Assembly: GCA_020152595.1 (NCBI GenBank)
Contig: JAIGNY010001437.1
Location: 2,801,001 to 2,865,000, forward strand
Direction of reading: 5' to 3'
Length of the DNA stretch: 64,000 nucleotides
Origin: Chiridota heheva
Taxonomy: Eukaryota > Echinodermata > Holothuroidea > Apodida > Chiridotidae
Part shown: positions 40,351 to 50,802 of the stretch, in pieces
Position numbering within the stretch: position 1 is the first letter of the stretch
How the letters are laid out: each line of letters starts with the position of its first letter
Made by a program: the position numbers and the translations under genes
The notes under the pieces: model-generated
Told to the model about the DNA's origin: nothing
Seen by the model: the letters and a program-made list of their open reading frames with translations, nothing else
Databases searched by the model: none

Positions 40351-42465
40351 TCACCTATTGCAGTTCGCTTCGTCTGTAAAGTTCCTCCAAACTTCGTACA
40401 TCTTTAAAGGGTCCTTGTACCCATGTATTGTCATTAAATTGGGGTTACGAAGCGAACAAGTGTCGCTCTTCTCTCCCCAGTTTTTAAAGCCTTTGTGATC
40501 TGTGGGCGAAACGCCTATTTTCTTAGCTAAGATTCCCTGATACGCGTCATCGATTGGTATAAACGCGGTTGTTAACGACTTCTCATACATAGCAGGAATG
40601 ATATCGGTAGATATGATATAACCACCTCCTGAACAATATGGGGGGAAATACCGTCCACTATAAACATGGTCTGGAACGAAATATTTGGAATCCCTCCGAG
40701 TGACTCTTACACTTCGGTACAAGACAGATCCGAAGAAAAATTTACTCTGCGCTCTTCCCTTCTCTCGCTCTTGATGTATATGACCTACGATATTATCCCA
40801 ATTGACGAACATATCGTCATCTCCTTTGTACATGTATTTCGCATGGGCACAATTCTGCGTGACCCATCTCAGACCCATGACGACTTTTAAAGTGAGATTT
40901 TGAAAAGATTCTCTAAAATTCGCCTGAACGATGTCTGCAAACTTGTCATCCTCCACTTGCACTTTCTTCTGAATCTCGACCGTGTCTTTCTGCGTCAGAC
41001 CCATCATGAACACCACCTTAATCGTTTCACCGTTGACATTACTTACGGAACCCCACGTCTCCCTAATAGCCCGTCGCGCCTCAAAATTCCGCGGTAGGGA
41101 ACTGATCAATACAACCACGAATATGTCCTCTTTCTCATTTTCAGAATTAAGGCACATTTCAGGGTGGTCGTGAATAAGGTGAAGCGTTTGTTCCAGATAC
41201 TTTTCATTAGAATTTGAATTAAGTACAAGATCAAGATCTGGTTCGGGGCAATTCCGTAAGAATGTTTCATTCCTTAATTTTTCCCACGAGTCAAAATACA
41301 GTTGAGGTTGGTCGAAACCACGAGCGGTAATGAAATTTCGTAAGCCGCATGCATCAGCTTTATAGTCCCTATAACTAAATTTTTCATCTTGAAGCAGATG
41401 CCAGCCTTTCTCCTTGCCGATGACGCCAGCAAAAATGTCGGCGAAAGGAAGCACCGGTTGCTCCCATGAATTCTCAACAATATCTATAGCTACATCGATT
41501 GTTATCACAGAGCCAGCATCAATAGTACAGAATGGCGGATACAATGGACCCTTGAATAACTCTTTGGCTACATAATAACGGCTGTTCCTATTTCTCTCCG
41601 GTTTGCTGTGACTGTTGACACGACCCCTCCACGTTTTCTTTGTGTCCTTCTCATTTAGGTTTCTGAGAATTCGAATCAAACGCTCAAAATTCACCAGAGT
41701 ATGATCGTCTCCTTGATAAATAAATTTGGTTGAGGGACAATTTTTTGTCACAAACCTTAAACCTAACAAAGATCTGAATGTGCCATTTCGCGAATCCTCA
41801 ATAAAATTCCCTTGTAAAATGTCGTCATATTTCTCATTTTCTTGGAAGAAAGTTTGTTCCAAAGCCTCGTTTGGCTCTGACGGTTGACCCAAAACAAACA
41901 TAGTCACGATACCCATGTGCTCAGCATCCGGGACATTGGCCCAGGTCTCTCTGATGGCGGACCTAAACTCCTTATTTCCCGGTTGCGACGATATCAATGC
42001 AATCAGAAACGGACTTGTCCGCTGACAAGTTTCTTTGTGATCAAACACTTGTTTTAGTACGTATGGGAACACGTTTGCATTCAACGTGTTTCCATACAGC
42101 TGCAGGTCTTCTTGATTGCTAAATCCATCGAGCCCGTCCACCATGTTTTCTTTCTCATCCTCCTTATGCTCCTCCACAAGCTCTTTTTCTCTTTCCTGCT
42201 GCTCTTTGCTTTCCGTATCGTTATGCACAGTCTCTACTAGCTTCTTATCTTTCTGGGGATCCGACCGATACGCCTCTTCTAAAATGGCTCTCGCGTGTAT
42301 GGGAGATTTTCTTTCCAACTCGGGGTTATTGTCACCGGGCGCATGAGGTCCACCATCAATCCCTACCCCTGTAGCATCCATATACACCATAACAACCAAA
42401 ACTCGCCCGACATAGATAAATACGAGAGCAAATAAGATGGTCTCCAAAAATTTCCTTCGAATCAT
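40351..42465 (-). CDS. Tandem-domain GT31 glycosyltransferase-like protein
   Basis: A single-exon 704-residue type II membrane protein. Residues 5-28 form a membrane anchor, followed by an acidic, charged stem (about 70-115), as in Golgi glycosyltransferases. Two GT31 (beta-1,3-galactosyl/N-acetylglucosaminyltransferase) domains follow, about 150-400 and 446-700. Domain 2 keeps RRAIRETW (464-471), YKGDDDMFVN with the metal-binding Asp triad (546-555), YFPPYCSGGGYIIS (606-619) and DDAYQG (639-644, EDV-type motif). Domain 1 keeps IRETW (171-175) but has GDDH (252-255) in place of DDD, CTIDAGSVIT in place of CSGGGYIIS, and ADIFAG (342-347). Usual GT31 enzymes have one such domain in about 300-400 residues. 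It probably adds galactose or GlcNAc in beta-1,3 linkage in the Golgi lumen; the exact substrate is unknown. Domain 1 may be non-catalytic. Confidence 0.9.
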   Translation of the reverse strand: MIRRKFLETILFALVFIYVGRVLVVMVYMDATGVGIDGGPHAPGDNNPELERKSPIHARAILEEAYRSDPQKDKKLVETVHNDTESKEQQEREKELVEEHKEDEKENMVDGLDGFSNQEDLQLYGNTLNANVFPYVLKQVFDHKETCQRTSPFLIALISSQPGNKEFRSAIRETWANVPDAEHMGIVTMFVLGQPSEPNEALEQTFFQENEKYDDILQGNFIEDSRNGTFRSLLGLRFVTKNCPSTKFIYQGDDHTLVNFERLIRILRNLNEKDTKKTWRGRVNSHSKPERNRNSRYYVAKELFKGPLYPPFCTIDAGSVITIDVAIDIVENSWEQPVLPFADIFAGVIGKEKGWHLLQDEKFSYRDYKADACGLRNFITARGFDQPQLYFDSWEKLRNETFLRNCPEPDLDLVLNSNSNEKYLEQTLHLIHDHPEMCLNSENEKEDIFVVVLISSLPRNFEARRAIRETWGSVSNVNGETIKVVFMMGLTQKDTVEIQKKVQVEDDKFADIVQANFRESFQNLTLKVVMGLRWVTQNCAHAKYMYKGDDDMFVNWDNIVGHIHQEREKGRAQSKFFFGSVLYRSVRVTRRDSKYFVPDHVYSGRYFPPYCSGGGYIISTDIIPAMYEKSLTTAFIPIDDAYQGILAKKIGVSPTDHKGFKNWGEKSDTCSLRNPNLMTIHGYKDPLKMYEVWRNFTDEANCNR

Positions 42466-43103
42466 TATTATGATATTATGATATCACAAGGTAAGACAAA
42501 ACATATCGTTCAAAATGCACACTTGATGAGCAGTAAAGGAATTGCAATTATATAATGCGGTAGATCCACTACCGATACTTCCTTTTTGCAATGAAAACGG
42601 CTACTTATCATCTAAGTTTGTCATTTTTAGATTTCCCTTTTCTGTTTAGTGAGTGAAACCGCTCTTTCCTTTCCAACGTTTAAATTTTCTTAAACAGTAA
42701 CTCTGATTATCTGGTATCAAAGTTCGAATATTCAGGAGTTAAATTTTAACAGGGCAGCTCGTTTTGATGGCATGTCTGTACGTTGACACCAAACGGTCAC
42801 AAGCATAAACTAATGCATGGTTAAAGCGAAGCAATGTAGAAAATAGCACCGGTTCATAGCACCTGTCACTTAGTCACCCTTTCAACCAATAATGCGTGTA
42901 TCTGTGGAGGAAGAAAGACAAAATATAATTATGGTCATATTAATATATTTCTGCATACAAAAAAAATCTTCTTCATTTTAAATCCTTTTCAAGTTTTCAC
43001 GGATACATTCAAGTATGTTCACCAACAGGAACAATTAATACAAAGTATAACGCAGGGAGGGGAGGTGCCAGCAAAGTGACACCTTCCAAGCATGCCAGGT
43101 GAA
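42466..43103. other. Upstream flank of the GT31 gene
   Basis: No coding sequence. It presumably holds the promoter and any 5' UTR of the minus-strand GT31 gene, but I cannot identify a TATA box or leader exon with confidence. Confidence 0.35.
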
Positions 43104-43489
43104 CAGTCCGGGAGAGGTAATACCTGTAAAACACCTGAGATAATAAACGTCCAGCAGCCGTTTTGGTCATATTTTGCGATGACAATGTACAGAAGGATTA
43201 AGCGAGAGACCATTTTGTCATATAAAATGTAAGATGTTTCGATGTGTAATTTTACTGCTTAAAATCTGCAATCTCAACGACAAAGTAATACTTTTCCAAA
43301 TATTTGAATTTTAAAATGACTGTTTCGCGCCTAAAAGCTTTGTTTTGTTTTTCTTGATTTTTCCTCATATTTCAAAAACGGCGTGGTAAACATAACTAGC
43401 ACGGTAAATACCGCCATGGTTCGCATGCCCATGCAAATAGACACCCATATCATTTAACCCGGCCAATTATAAAAATGGCATCTTACACT

Positions 43490-44373
43490 AAGTCCCACAT
43501 GGCATCCCATGTTCCACTGGACATCCCACCCCACATCCCACATGACATCTCATCCCATCCCTTGTCCCACATGGCATTCCACCATATCTCCTACATGGAA
43601 TTCCATCCCATCACTTGTCCCACATGGCATTCCACCATATTTCCTACATGGCATTCCACCATATATCCCACATGTCATTCCACCATATGTCCCACATGGC
43701 ATTCCACCAAATGTCCCACATGGCATCCCATCATATGACCCACATGGCATCCCACCCCATGTCCCACATGACATCCCACCCCATCCCTTGTCCTACATAA
43801 CATTCCACCATATCTCCCATGTGGCATTCCTCCATACAGTATGTCCCACATGGCATTCAACCATATATCCAACATGGCAATCCACCATGTCCCACATGTC
43901 ATTCCACCATATGTCCCACATGGCATTCCACCAAATGTCCCACATGGCATTCCATCATATGACCCACATGGCATCCCACCCCATGTCCCACATGACATCC
44001 CACCCCATCCCTTGTCCTACATAACATTCCACCATATCTCCCACATGGCATTCCTCCATACAGTATGTCCCACATGGCATTCCACCATATATCCAACATG
44101 GCAATCCACCATGTCCCACATGGCATCCCACCCTATGACCCACATGGCATCCCACCCTATGTAACACATTAATCCAACCATATGTCCCACATGGCATCCC
44201 TCTCTATGTCCCACATGACATCCCTTCCTGTGTCCCACATGGCATCCTTCCATATGTCCCCCATGTCATCCCACCTAATATTCCCGCATCAGTGGCTTCC
44301 CACATGTCCCACATGGCATCCCATCTTCTGTCCCACATTGGATCTCACCATATGTTCTACATGTTCCCATCCT
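43490..44373. repeat. 24-bp minisatellite, left segment
   Basis: A unit of about 24 bp built on GTCCCACATGGCATTCCACC repeats with many variants. A recent higher-order duplication of about 224 bp is visible: 43672-43890 recurs at 43896-44120 with very few differences (both contain CCTCCATACAGTATGTCCC). His/Met/Pro-rich open frames here are by-products. Confidence 0.95.
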
Positions 44374-45772
44374 TGCGCGGAATAACCTTAACATCCATAC
44401 CAAGCAAAATATTTGGCAGAGTTTTAATCGACAGAATTAGAAACGGTGTTGACAGTAAGATGAGAGATGAACAGGCTGGATTTAGAAGAGGAAGGAGTAC
44501 CACCGAGCAAATTTCATCCTGCGCAACATTCTAGAACAGGTGGCTTAATGGCAGTCAACCATATATATATACTGTATATCGCCTTTGTTGACTTCGAGAA
44601 GACGTTTGGCTCAGTGCACAGAGAAGCCTCTGGAAAATAATGACAGCCTATGGTATTCCACAAAAGACAATATGTTTGATTAAAGCGTTATATCAGTATA
44701 TGAAGACAGTGAATGTACAGTTATAGATGATGGTGTGGAATCTGAATGGTTTCAAGTAAAAAGTGGTGTAAAGTAAGGTGATGTAATATCAGGGTTCCTT
44801 TTTCTGATGGTGGTAGAGTGGGTGATGAGGAACACGACTAATAATAACAGGAATGGAATTATATGGAAGTTCATGTCAACTCTTGAGACTTACGATTTTG
44901 CTGATGATATCGCTCTACTTTTATCTACATACCAACACATGCAAATCAAAGTGACCAGCCTCAATCAGTATGCTGTACAAACTGGGCTAAGAATTAATAA
45001 GGATAAGACAAGAGCTCATGAAAGTTAACAGCAAATGTGCAAACAATGTTTATATTGATAACCAACAACTAAATGAAGTAAACAAGTTTAGATACCTTGG
45101 TGCAACAGTAAGCTTACAAGGTGGTGGCGAGGAAGATATCCAAAACAGAATCTCTAAAGCAAAAGTAGCATTTATGAAATTAAATAAGATATGGAACTCA
45201 AGCACATTCTCAATACATACAAAAATACGACTGTTTTAACTCTCTTATTAAGTCTGTACTCTTGTATGGTTGCGAGACACGGAGAGTTACTGTAGCAGAT
45301 AATAAAAAGCTGGATACATTTATGTTCAAATGTTACAGGAGAATTTTGAAGATCAGATGGCCATAGGTAATATTTAACGATGAAATACTGAGAATCACTA
45401 GACATGACAAAATTAGCACTGAAGTAAAAAGAGGGTAGAGGTGGATTGGTCATGTGATGCGCATGAGCACTATTAAGCACTGACATGACAAAATTAGCAC
45501 TGAAGTAAAAAGAACAGGGTGGAAGTGGATTGGTAATGTGATGCGCATGAGCACTATTAAGCACTGTGTGACAGCTATGACGTGGAAACCAGAGGGCAGA
45601 AGGGAAAGTTGGTCGTCCTAGAACGACCTGGAGAAGGACAGTCGAGAAGGAGAGGAATGTGATGGGATGGAAGTCGTGGACAAACAAGTTGCAAATAACA
45701 GAGTCCAATGGAGAGAGTGCACTGCAGCCTTATGGGCCAGGAGGCCTGAAGAGACTAGGTGAGGTGAGGTGA
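44374..45772 (+). pseudogene. 5'-truncated LINE inserted in the minisatellite
   Basis: Reverse-transcriptase pieces in order: ITLTSIPSKIFGRVLIDRI, MRDEQAGFRRGRSTTEQISS (about 44460), AFVDFEKTFGSVHREA (motif A, about 44581), the catalytic FADDIALLLSTYQHMQ (about 44896), TGLRINKDKT, NKFRYLGATVSLQGGGEEDIQ (about 45080), SVLLYGCETRRV-like (about 45258), RRILKIRWP and a C-terminal RPRTTWRRTVEKERN-like stretch. Frameshifts and stops abolish coding. The 3' end is a short GGTGA repeat. Flanking copies of GTTCCCATCCT (44363-44373 and 45773-45783) are an 11-bp target-site duplication, which fixes the boundaries. Clade (RTE/jockey-like) not determined. Confidence 0.9.
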
Positions 45773-46400
45773 GTTCCCATCCTACTTTATGTCCCACATG
45801 GCATCATATCTTACGTCCCCATTGCCTTCTACCCTACATCCCACATTACCTCATTCCCTACGTCACACATGGCATCCCACCCCATGTCCCAATGACATCC
45901 AATGTCTCACATGACATCCCATCCCATAGCATTCCACGCTATGTCCCTCATGACATTCCACCATATATCCCATATGGCATCCCACCCTGTTTCACATGGC
46001 ATCGCACCCCATGTCCCACATGGCATAAGCTCCATAAGAAGTCTTGTCCTAGCTATCACAGTCTCTGATTGAGCACACTATGTATGAAAGTCTTGTCAGT
46101 ACGTCCATATGATAACTTATACGCAAATAAACTGTTGAATAAGAATAGAAAATAAAGGTGGGTCAAATAATCATGCCTTGGTGCATACCACATAGTACAT
46201 ATTTTATCTTATGTCCCGCATTCCCCATCCATGTCCCATATGACATCCATCCCTATGTCCACATGCAGTCACATCCTGTCACACTCCCTGACTGGGCATA
46301 CTAGGTAAAAAAGTCTTGTCCGTTCATATACTGTAGCAACTTTATGCAAATGACCACAATAATAAAGGCGGAGTTTAATAATCAAGCCTGGTTTTGTAGA
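45773..46400. repeat. 24-bp minisatellite, right segment, and linked duplication
   Basis: The GTCCCACATGGCAT-type array resumes after the LINE (to about 46030) and again at about 46200-46265. Between and after lie two related stretches of about 120 bp (46050-46180 and 46275-46395), each with CACA(G/C)TC(T/C)CTGA, AAGTCTTGTC and AATAAAGG, giving a period near 225 bp. Confidence 0.85.
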
Positions 46401-46705
46401 CTTTGTAAGGAAACCATTCTTCAACATGTCTTAAAAGTCTCTGAAAAACTAACATTTAGTAAGGAAATTCCAGCCTTCCATAAGGATATCTGAAGAAACT
46501 TTAACTTTGTCTAAGAAACTCTGAAGAAACTTCAACACTTTCTGAGGAATTCTCCCAAAACTAACATTTCTGAGGAAATCTCAGGCAAAACTGTGGACGA
46601 TCGGACGGACGAAATCGCCATTACATAGGTTCGCATTATGCTTCGCATGTTCACATAAAATGGAGTGGATAATATTTAGCTAGGAAAGCAATGAAGGTTT
46701 ATTTA

Positions 46706-46907
46706 TCTACCTACTGTGGTGTAGCGGTTATCATACCTGTCTACAGACCACGAGGCCCCAGGTTCAATCCTGGGGTGGGTAGACACGCCAGTGCACCACA
46801 ACTGGTTATCAAAGGCCGTGGACATTGACTTGGTTGTCGATGTTATGTCTGTCCGTACGTCGTACCTGTGTTCTCGTCCGGGTCGTATTAAGCGTTTCGT
46901 GATAGCA
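46706..46907 (+). mobile_element. tRNA-derived SINE
   Basis: The head (46706-46783) resembles a tRNA. Its ends TCTACCT and GGGTAGA can pair over 7 bp like an acceptor stem, there is an A-box-like TGGTGTAGCGGTT (46717-46729) and a B-box-like GGTTCAATCC (46761-46770). The T loop is one base short and the anticodon arm pairs badly, so it is not a working tRNA. A tRNA-unrelated body follows, up to a (TTTG)n tract at about 46908-46922. That tract may be the SINE tail or the reversed tail of the adjoining LINE. Confidence 0.7.
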
Positions 46908-47163
46908 TTTGTTTGTTTGTTTGATGAGGTCTTAACGGCACCACGACAACGAAGGTCAAATTGTGCCTGAGAGGTCAGATCATTTTAGAGGTAGTAAGGA
47001 AAGAGACCAGGGGAAGAATGAGAGAAATTCAAGAACAAAAGCCAGAAAGCTGTGATCGAGAGAGGAGGTGCATGGGTAAAACTAAAAACAGAGTAGAGAG
47101 GGGGTGGAAGAGGAGGATTAAATATGGTTGTAGAGGGATGCATGCTGAAGGAAGGAGACTATT

Positions 47164-48031
47164 TTATCTGGAGGATTTTTGGAAGAACTCAGCAATTGAG
47201 TTGTGGGGAGCGAGAGAAGCTCTGGGAAGGTTGTACAGGGGGCAAGCAAGGAGAACGTGTTGGATTGTAAGGATGCAGTGGCAATTGTTACAGAGGGGTT
47301 GGGGGAACCAATAAGGAGGTGGGAGGAGTGAGGTGGGTGTGACCAATTCTAAGACGGGTAATATGAACGTTGTCGATACGAGAAAGGTTGTTGATGGTGG
47401 ATTTGATCGGGATTGTGGGCTGGATAACATGGAGTTTGTTATCAATTTGGAAGTTCCATAAGGTTTGCCAGCGGTCACGAACAAGAGAAGCGATAAGCGG
47501 TTTGATGTCAGAGAGGGTTTTGGGAAAAGGGGAAGGGAGGAGGTTAAGGGCAAGCTTAGCGGCTGTATCAGCCCTGTCATTGCCAGGGATGCCAACATGG
47601 CTGGGTATCCAGAAGAAAAGAACACTTTTCCTGCAGAGGGTGGGAGAAAAGAGTTTCCGGAGGAGGAGGTGGCAGGTGAGGTTATCCCATTTAAGATTGA
47701 GTAATGAAGTAAGAACAGCCTTTGAGTCAGAGAAAATGGCAAAGTGACTAAGAGGAGAGTACTCAATAAAGTTGAGGGCGAGGAGAATGGCCTTAGCCTC
47801 GGCTGAAAAGATGGATGAGTGGTCAGGAAGTCTGCTACTGAGGGTGATGTCTTGGATGATGGCAGCAGCAGCTGTCTTGTTGCCTTCCTTGGAGCCATCA
47901 GTATAGATGGAGGTGTAATTTGAGAGTTGGTCTTTGATTTGGTTGTGGAGATTGATGAAGAGATTAGGGTGAGTTTGAGTTTTGTTATAAGTGGAGAGGT
48001 CTAGGTGGACAGAAGGAAGGGGGTGGCCCAA
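47164..48031 (-). pseudogene. I-type LINE: RNase H and C-terminal Cys/His motif
   Basis: RNase H degrades the RNA strand of RNA-DNA hybrids during retrotransposition. In the frame 48031-47288 the four catalytic acidic positions are present: YTDGSK (Asp45), SAEAKA (Glu78), FSDSKA (Asp102) and SHVGIPGNDRAD (His145, Asp152/Asp155). A frameshift near 47330 moves the C-terminal part to another frame, where CNNCHCILTIQHVLLACPLY, the Cys/His motif usual at the ORF2 end, ends before a stop at 47164. Part of one broken ORF2. Confidence 0.9.
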
Positions 48032-49480
48032 GGCGGAAAAGTGGGCCAGGAATAGGTGCCGAGAGTGGCGGGGTTGATGCCAAGTTGAAAGAGGTCTGAT
48101 TTAATGCGTAAGCTGAAGGGGGCGATAGGGTTTTAGTCCTATCAAAGAGGGAGGAGAAATTGGGGTACCTAATGAGGTTGTAAACAGGGTTCTGGGTGTT
48201 GGTGAGGACTCTAAAAGCATAGGAGATGCTAAGCTTTTTACATCTAAGTAGAAAGGGGGTTCGTTGGCTTCAACATGAAGGCTAGTGATTGGGGAGGTCC
48301 TGTAGGCTCTAGACAAAGCCTGAGGGCTTCATTTTGGATGGTGTTAATGTGGTTGAGGTATGAGTTGTGAGCGACACAGTAAACAATATTGCCATAGTCA
48401 AGCTTGGCACGAATGGTGAGCCTGAAAATTTTGAGGAGAGCATGGCGGTTCGCTCCCCAAGTAGTGTTGAGAGCAGTCGGAGGATGTTGAGGGAGCTATT
48501 GCATTTTAGTTTCAGGTTGGTGATGTGTGGCTTGTAGGTGAGCTTGGGGTCTAGAGTTAGACCAAGGAACTTTGTGTTTTCAACTTTAGGGATGCGATTC
48601 CCATTGAGCACAAAGTTCGGGTTGGGGGTGGAGGTTGTTGAAATGACAAAAGTGCATGCAGACTGTCTTGTCTTTGGAGAATCTAAAACCGTTATTGTTG
48701 CTCCAGACTTGCAGCTGATTGAGGCTGGTTTGAAGCTTATTTTCAACAATAGGAAAGCTAGGGGAGGAGTAGAAGATGGTGAAGTCATCCACGTAGAGGG
48801 TACGTTTGATGCTGGGGCCAAGGTCATTCCGATGTCATTAATGCTCAGGTTGAAGAGAGTGGGGAGAGGATGCTGCCTTGGGGACGCCCTCTTCTTGGGG
48901 TACGGCTTGGAGAGGTGTGGCCAATACGAACTTGGAACTGCCTGGGTGAGAGGAAGTTTTGAATAAAGATGGGGAGGTGGCCTCTGAGGCCAATGGTGTG
49001 AAGTTTCCGGGTAATGCCGTATTTCCAAGTAGTGTCGAAAGCTTTCTCGAGGTCAAAAATATGGCAATGAGGTGTTCCTTTTTTGCAAAGGATTCCCGGA
49101 TAGCGGTGTCGAGCGTAATTAACTGGTCAAGGGTATTGCGACGTTTTCGGAAGCCGCTTTGGTGAGGAGAGAGGATTCTGTTGGTCTCGAGGAACCAGTT
49201 TAGTCTCTGATTAATGATCTTTTCCATAATTTTACAGAGACAGCAAGTAAGGGCGATGGGTCGGTAGCTGGTGGGGTCGGTGCTATCCTTCCCCGGTTTA
49301 AGGACGGGATGACAATAGCTGTCCTCCAGATAGGGGGAAAGGAGTGTGAGGACCAAATGTGGTTGAAGATGGTGAGTAGGGTAGTGGTGGCTTTGATGGG
49401 GAGGTGTTTCAGAAACTGATAGGGGATGTTATCTGGGCCCTTGAGGTGCAGCCAGCGTCGCTGATGGCTTGGTTTAATTC
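48032..49480 (-). pseudogene. I-type LINE: reverse transcriptase
   Basis: RT blocks on the minus strand. They are GPDNIPYQFLKHLPIK (about 49440), LKPGKDSTDPTSYRPIALTC (about 49300), LETNRILSPHQSGFRKRRNT, a frameshifted motif A region (about 49070), the catalytic YVDDFTIFYSS (about 48790), NGFRFSKDKT and TKFLGLTLDPKLTYKPHITN (about 48560). At least three frameshifts separate these blocks (near 49310, 49090 and 48800). It would prime reverse transcription of the element RNA at the nicked target. Confidence 0.9.
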
Positions 49481-50024
49481 AGAAAGGGTGAGAGGGGTGT
49501 TGTAGCTTTGGAGTTGTCAGAGGGAAAAGTGATTCTCCAGGCTTCATCGCAAGCTTTTTGATTTTGAAAGCATTGGAGTAGTTGGTCGAGGCCGAGATGT
49601 TGCTGAAAGAGGCGGCGAGGTGGTCAACGATGTCTTTTTTTTTGCGGTGAGAAGGTCTCCATTCCAAGAGAGATGGGAGATGGAAGATTTGCCTACTCTG
49701 CCGTGGAAGCTGTTAACCATTCTCCAAATCTTCTTAGTGGGGTGTTGGTGGTGAGAGAAGAGATAAAGTTGTTCCAAGTGTTGGTTTTACTGTCCTTGAT
49801 AGTGCGTCTGGCCTTGGCACGGCTGATGCGAAAGAGGTTAAGGTTATGGGTGGTCGGGTTACTTTTAAAGTTCCTGAGGGCTCTTTTCCTGTTCTTGATG
49901 GCGGTTTTGCAGTCATCTGAGAACCAGGGGTTGGGGGGATGATTTGGGGGTTTGGAGGTTTTGGGAATTGAGCAGGTGGCGATGTTGATAAGGATATTAC
50001 TGAAGTTAGACATGGGATCCTCAT
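49481..50024 (-). pseudogene. I-type LINE: linker between endonuclease and RT
   Basis: The frame 50013-49693 reads PNPWFSDDCKTAIKNRKRAL and RAKARRTIKDSKTNTWNNFI, the basic linker usual before the RT of I-group and jockey-group ORF2 proteins. It continues as KIWRMVNSFHGRVGKSSISH, with a frameshift at an eight-T run near 49637, then KKDIVDHLAASFSNISAS. Confidence 0.8.
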
Positions 50025-50064
50025 CCTCGAGAAGATGGGGGAGAGGTGTGAGTCACAGAGGGTT

Positions 50065-50802
50065 TCAAAAGGGACCAGTCAGCCTTGTCGAGGTTCCAGT
50101 TGGGGTGTGCTCAGTGGGGATTTGAAGATTGGAGTGTATAAGAAGAGGGTAATGATCACTACCACAGAGGTCAGCAGTGACTCTCCAACTAAAGTCAAGG
50201 AGGAGGTTAGGGGAACAGATAGACAGGTCAATACAGGTGAGAGAGCCTGTGGCAGGATGAAGGTAGGTCGGGGAGTTAGTGTTCAGTAAGGACAGGCTGT
50301 GCTGACGGAGAGCGTTTTCGATGAACTTGCCTCTAGGGGTGGTGGTATTAGAGCCCCACAGAGGGTTGTGAGCGTTGAAGTCACCAAGAAGGATAAGGGG
50401 TGGGAAGCTGAGAGATGAGGTTGTTAAGGCTGGTTGGTTGAATGTTGGTGTTGGGAGGAGATAGATATTGCAGAGAGTGAAAGTTTTGTGGAGGGAGATA
50501 GAAATACAGATGGCCTGAAGGTCGGTGTGCACACGAACAGGGCTGTGTGGGATATCGTGTCTAACGAGAATGGAGACGCCACCACAGGCCCTGTCAGCAT
50601 CCACTTGATGTTTGTGATAGCAAGCAAAGTTGTTAAGGGAGTAATGGTCGGTGGTTTTCAAGAAAGTTTCTTGTAGGCAGAAGACGACCGGGTTGAAGGT
50701 GGAGGCCAGAAGGTCGATTTCTTCAGAATTGGCCTTAAGGCTCCTAATGTTCCATTGTATGATGTTGTGGGTGTTATTGTAATTGATTGTGGTGTATGCC
50801 AT
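50065..50802 (-). pseudogene. I-type LINE: APE-type endonuclease
   Basis: A 245-codon open frame that encodes the N-terminal endonuclease of ORF2, which nicks target DNA. Key residues are present: IIQWNIRSL (Asn18), LQETFLK (Glu45), GDFNAHNPLWGS (Asp141, Asn143) and GSDHYPLLI (Ser215, Asp216, His217). The ATG at 50802 probably lies at or near the ORF2 start. The domain is uninterrupted, but frameshifts follow just downstream (about 50070-50030), so the full ORF2 is broken. Confidence 0.9.

Noticed and set aside
40666-42346. Plus-strand open frames over the GT31 gene
   Set aside because: Antisense shadows of a 704-codon conserved minus-strand frame.
43475-44253. His/Met/Pro- and Cys/Gly-rich open frames on both strands
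   Set aside because: By-products of the 24-bp minisatellite, a multiple of three with few stops.
46706-46783. Functional tRNA gene
   Set aside because: Acceptor-like pairing and A/B boxes exist, but the anticodon arm does not pair and the T loop is one base short; a SINE is more likely.
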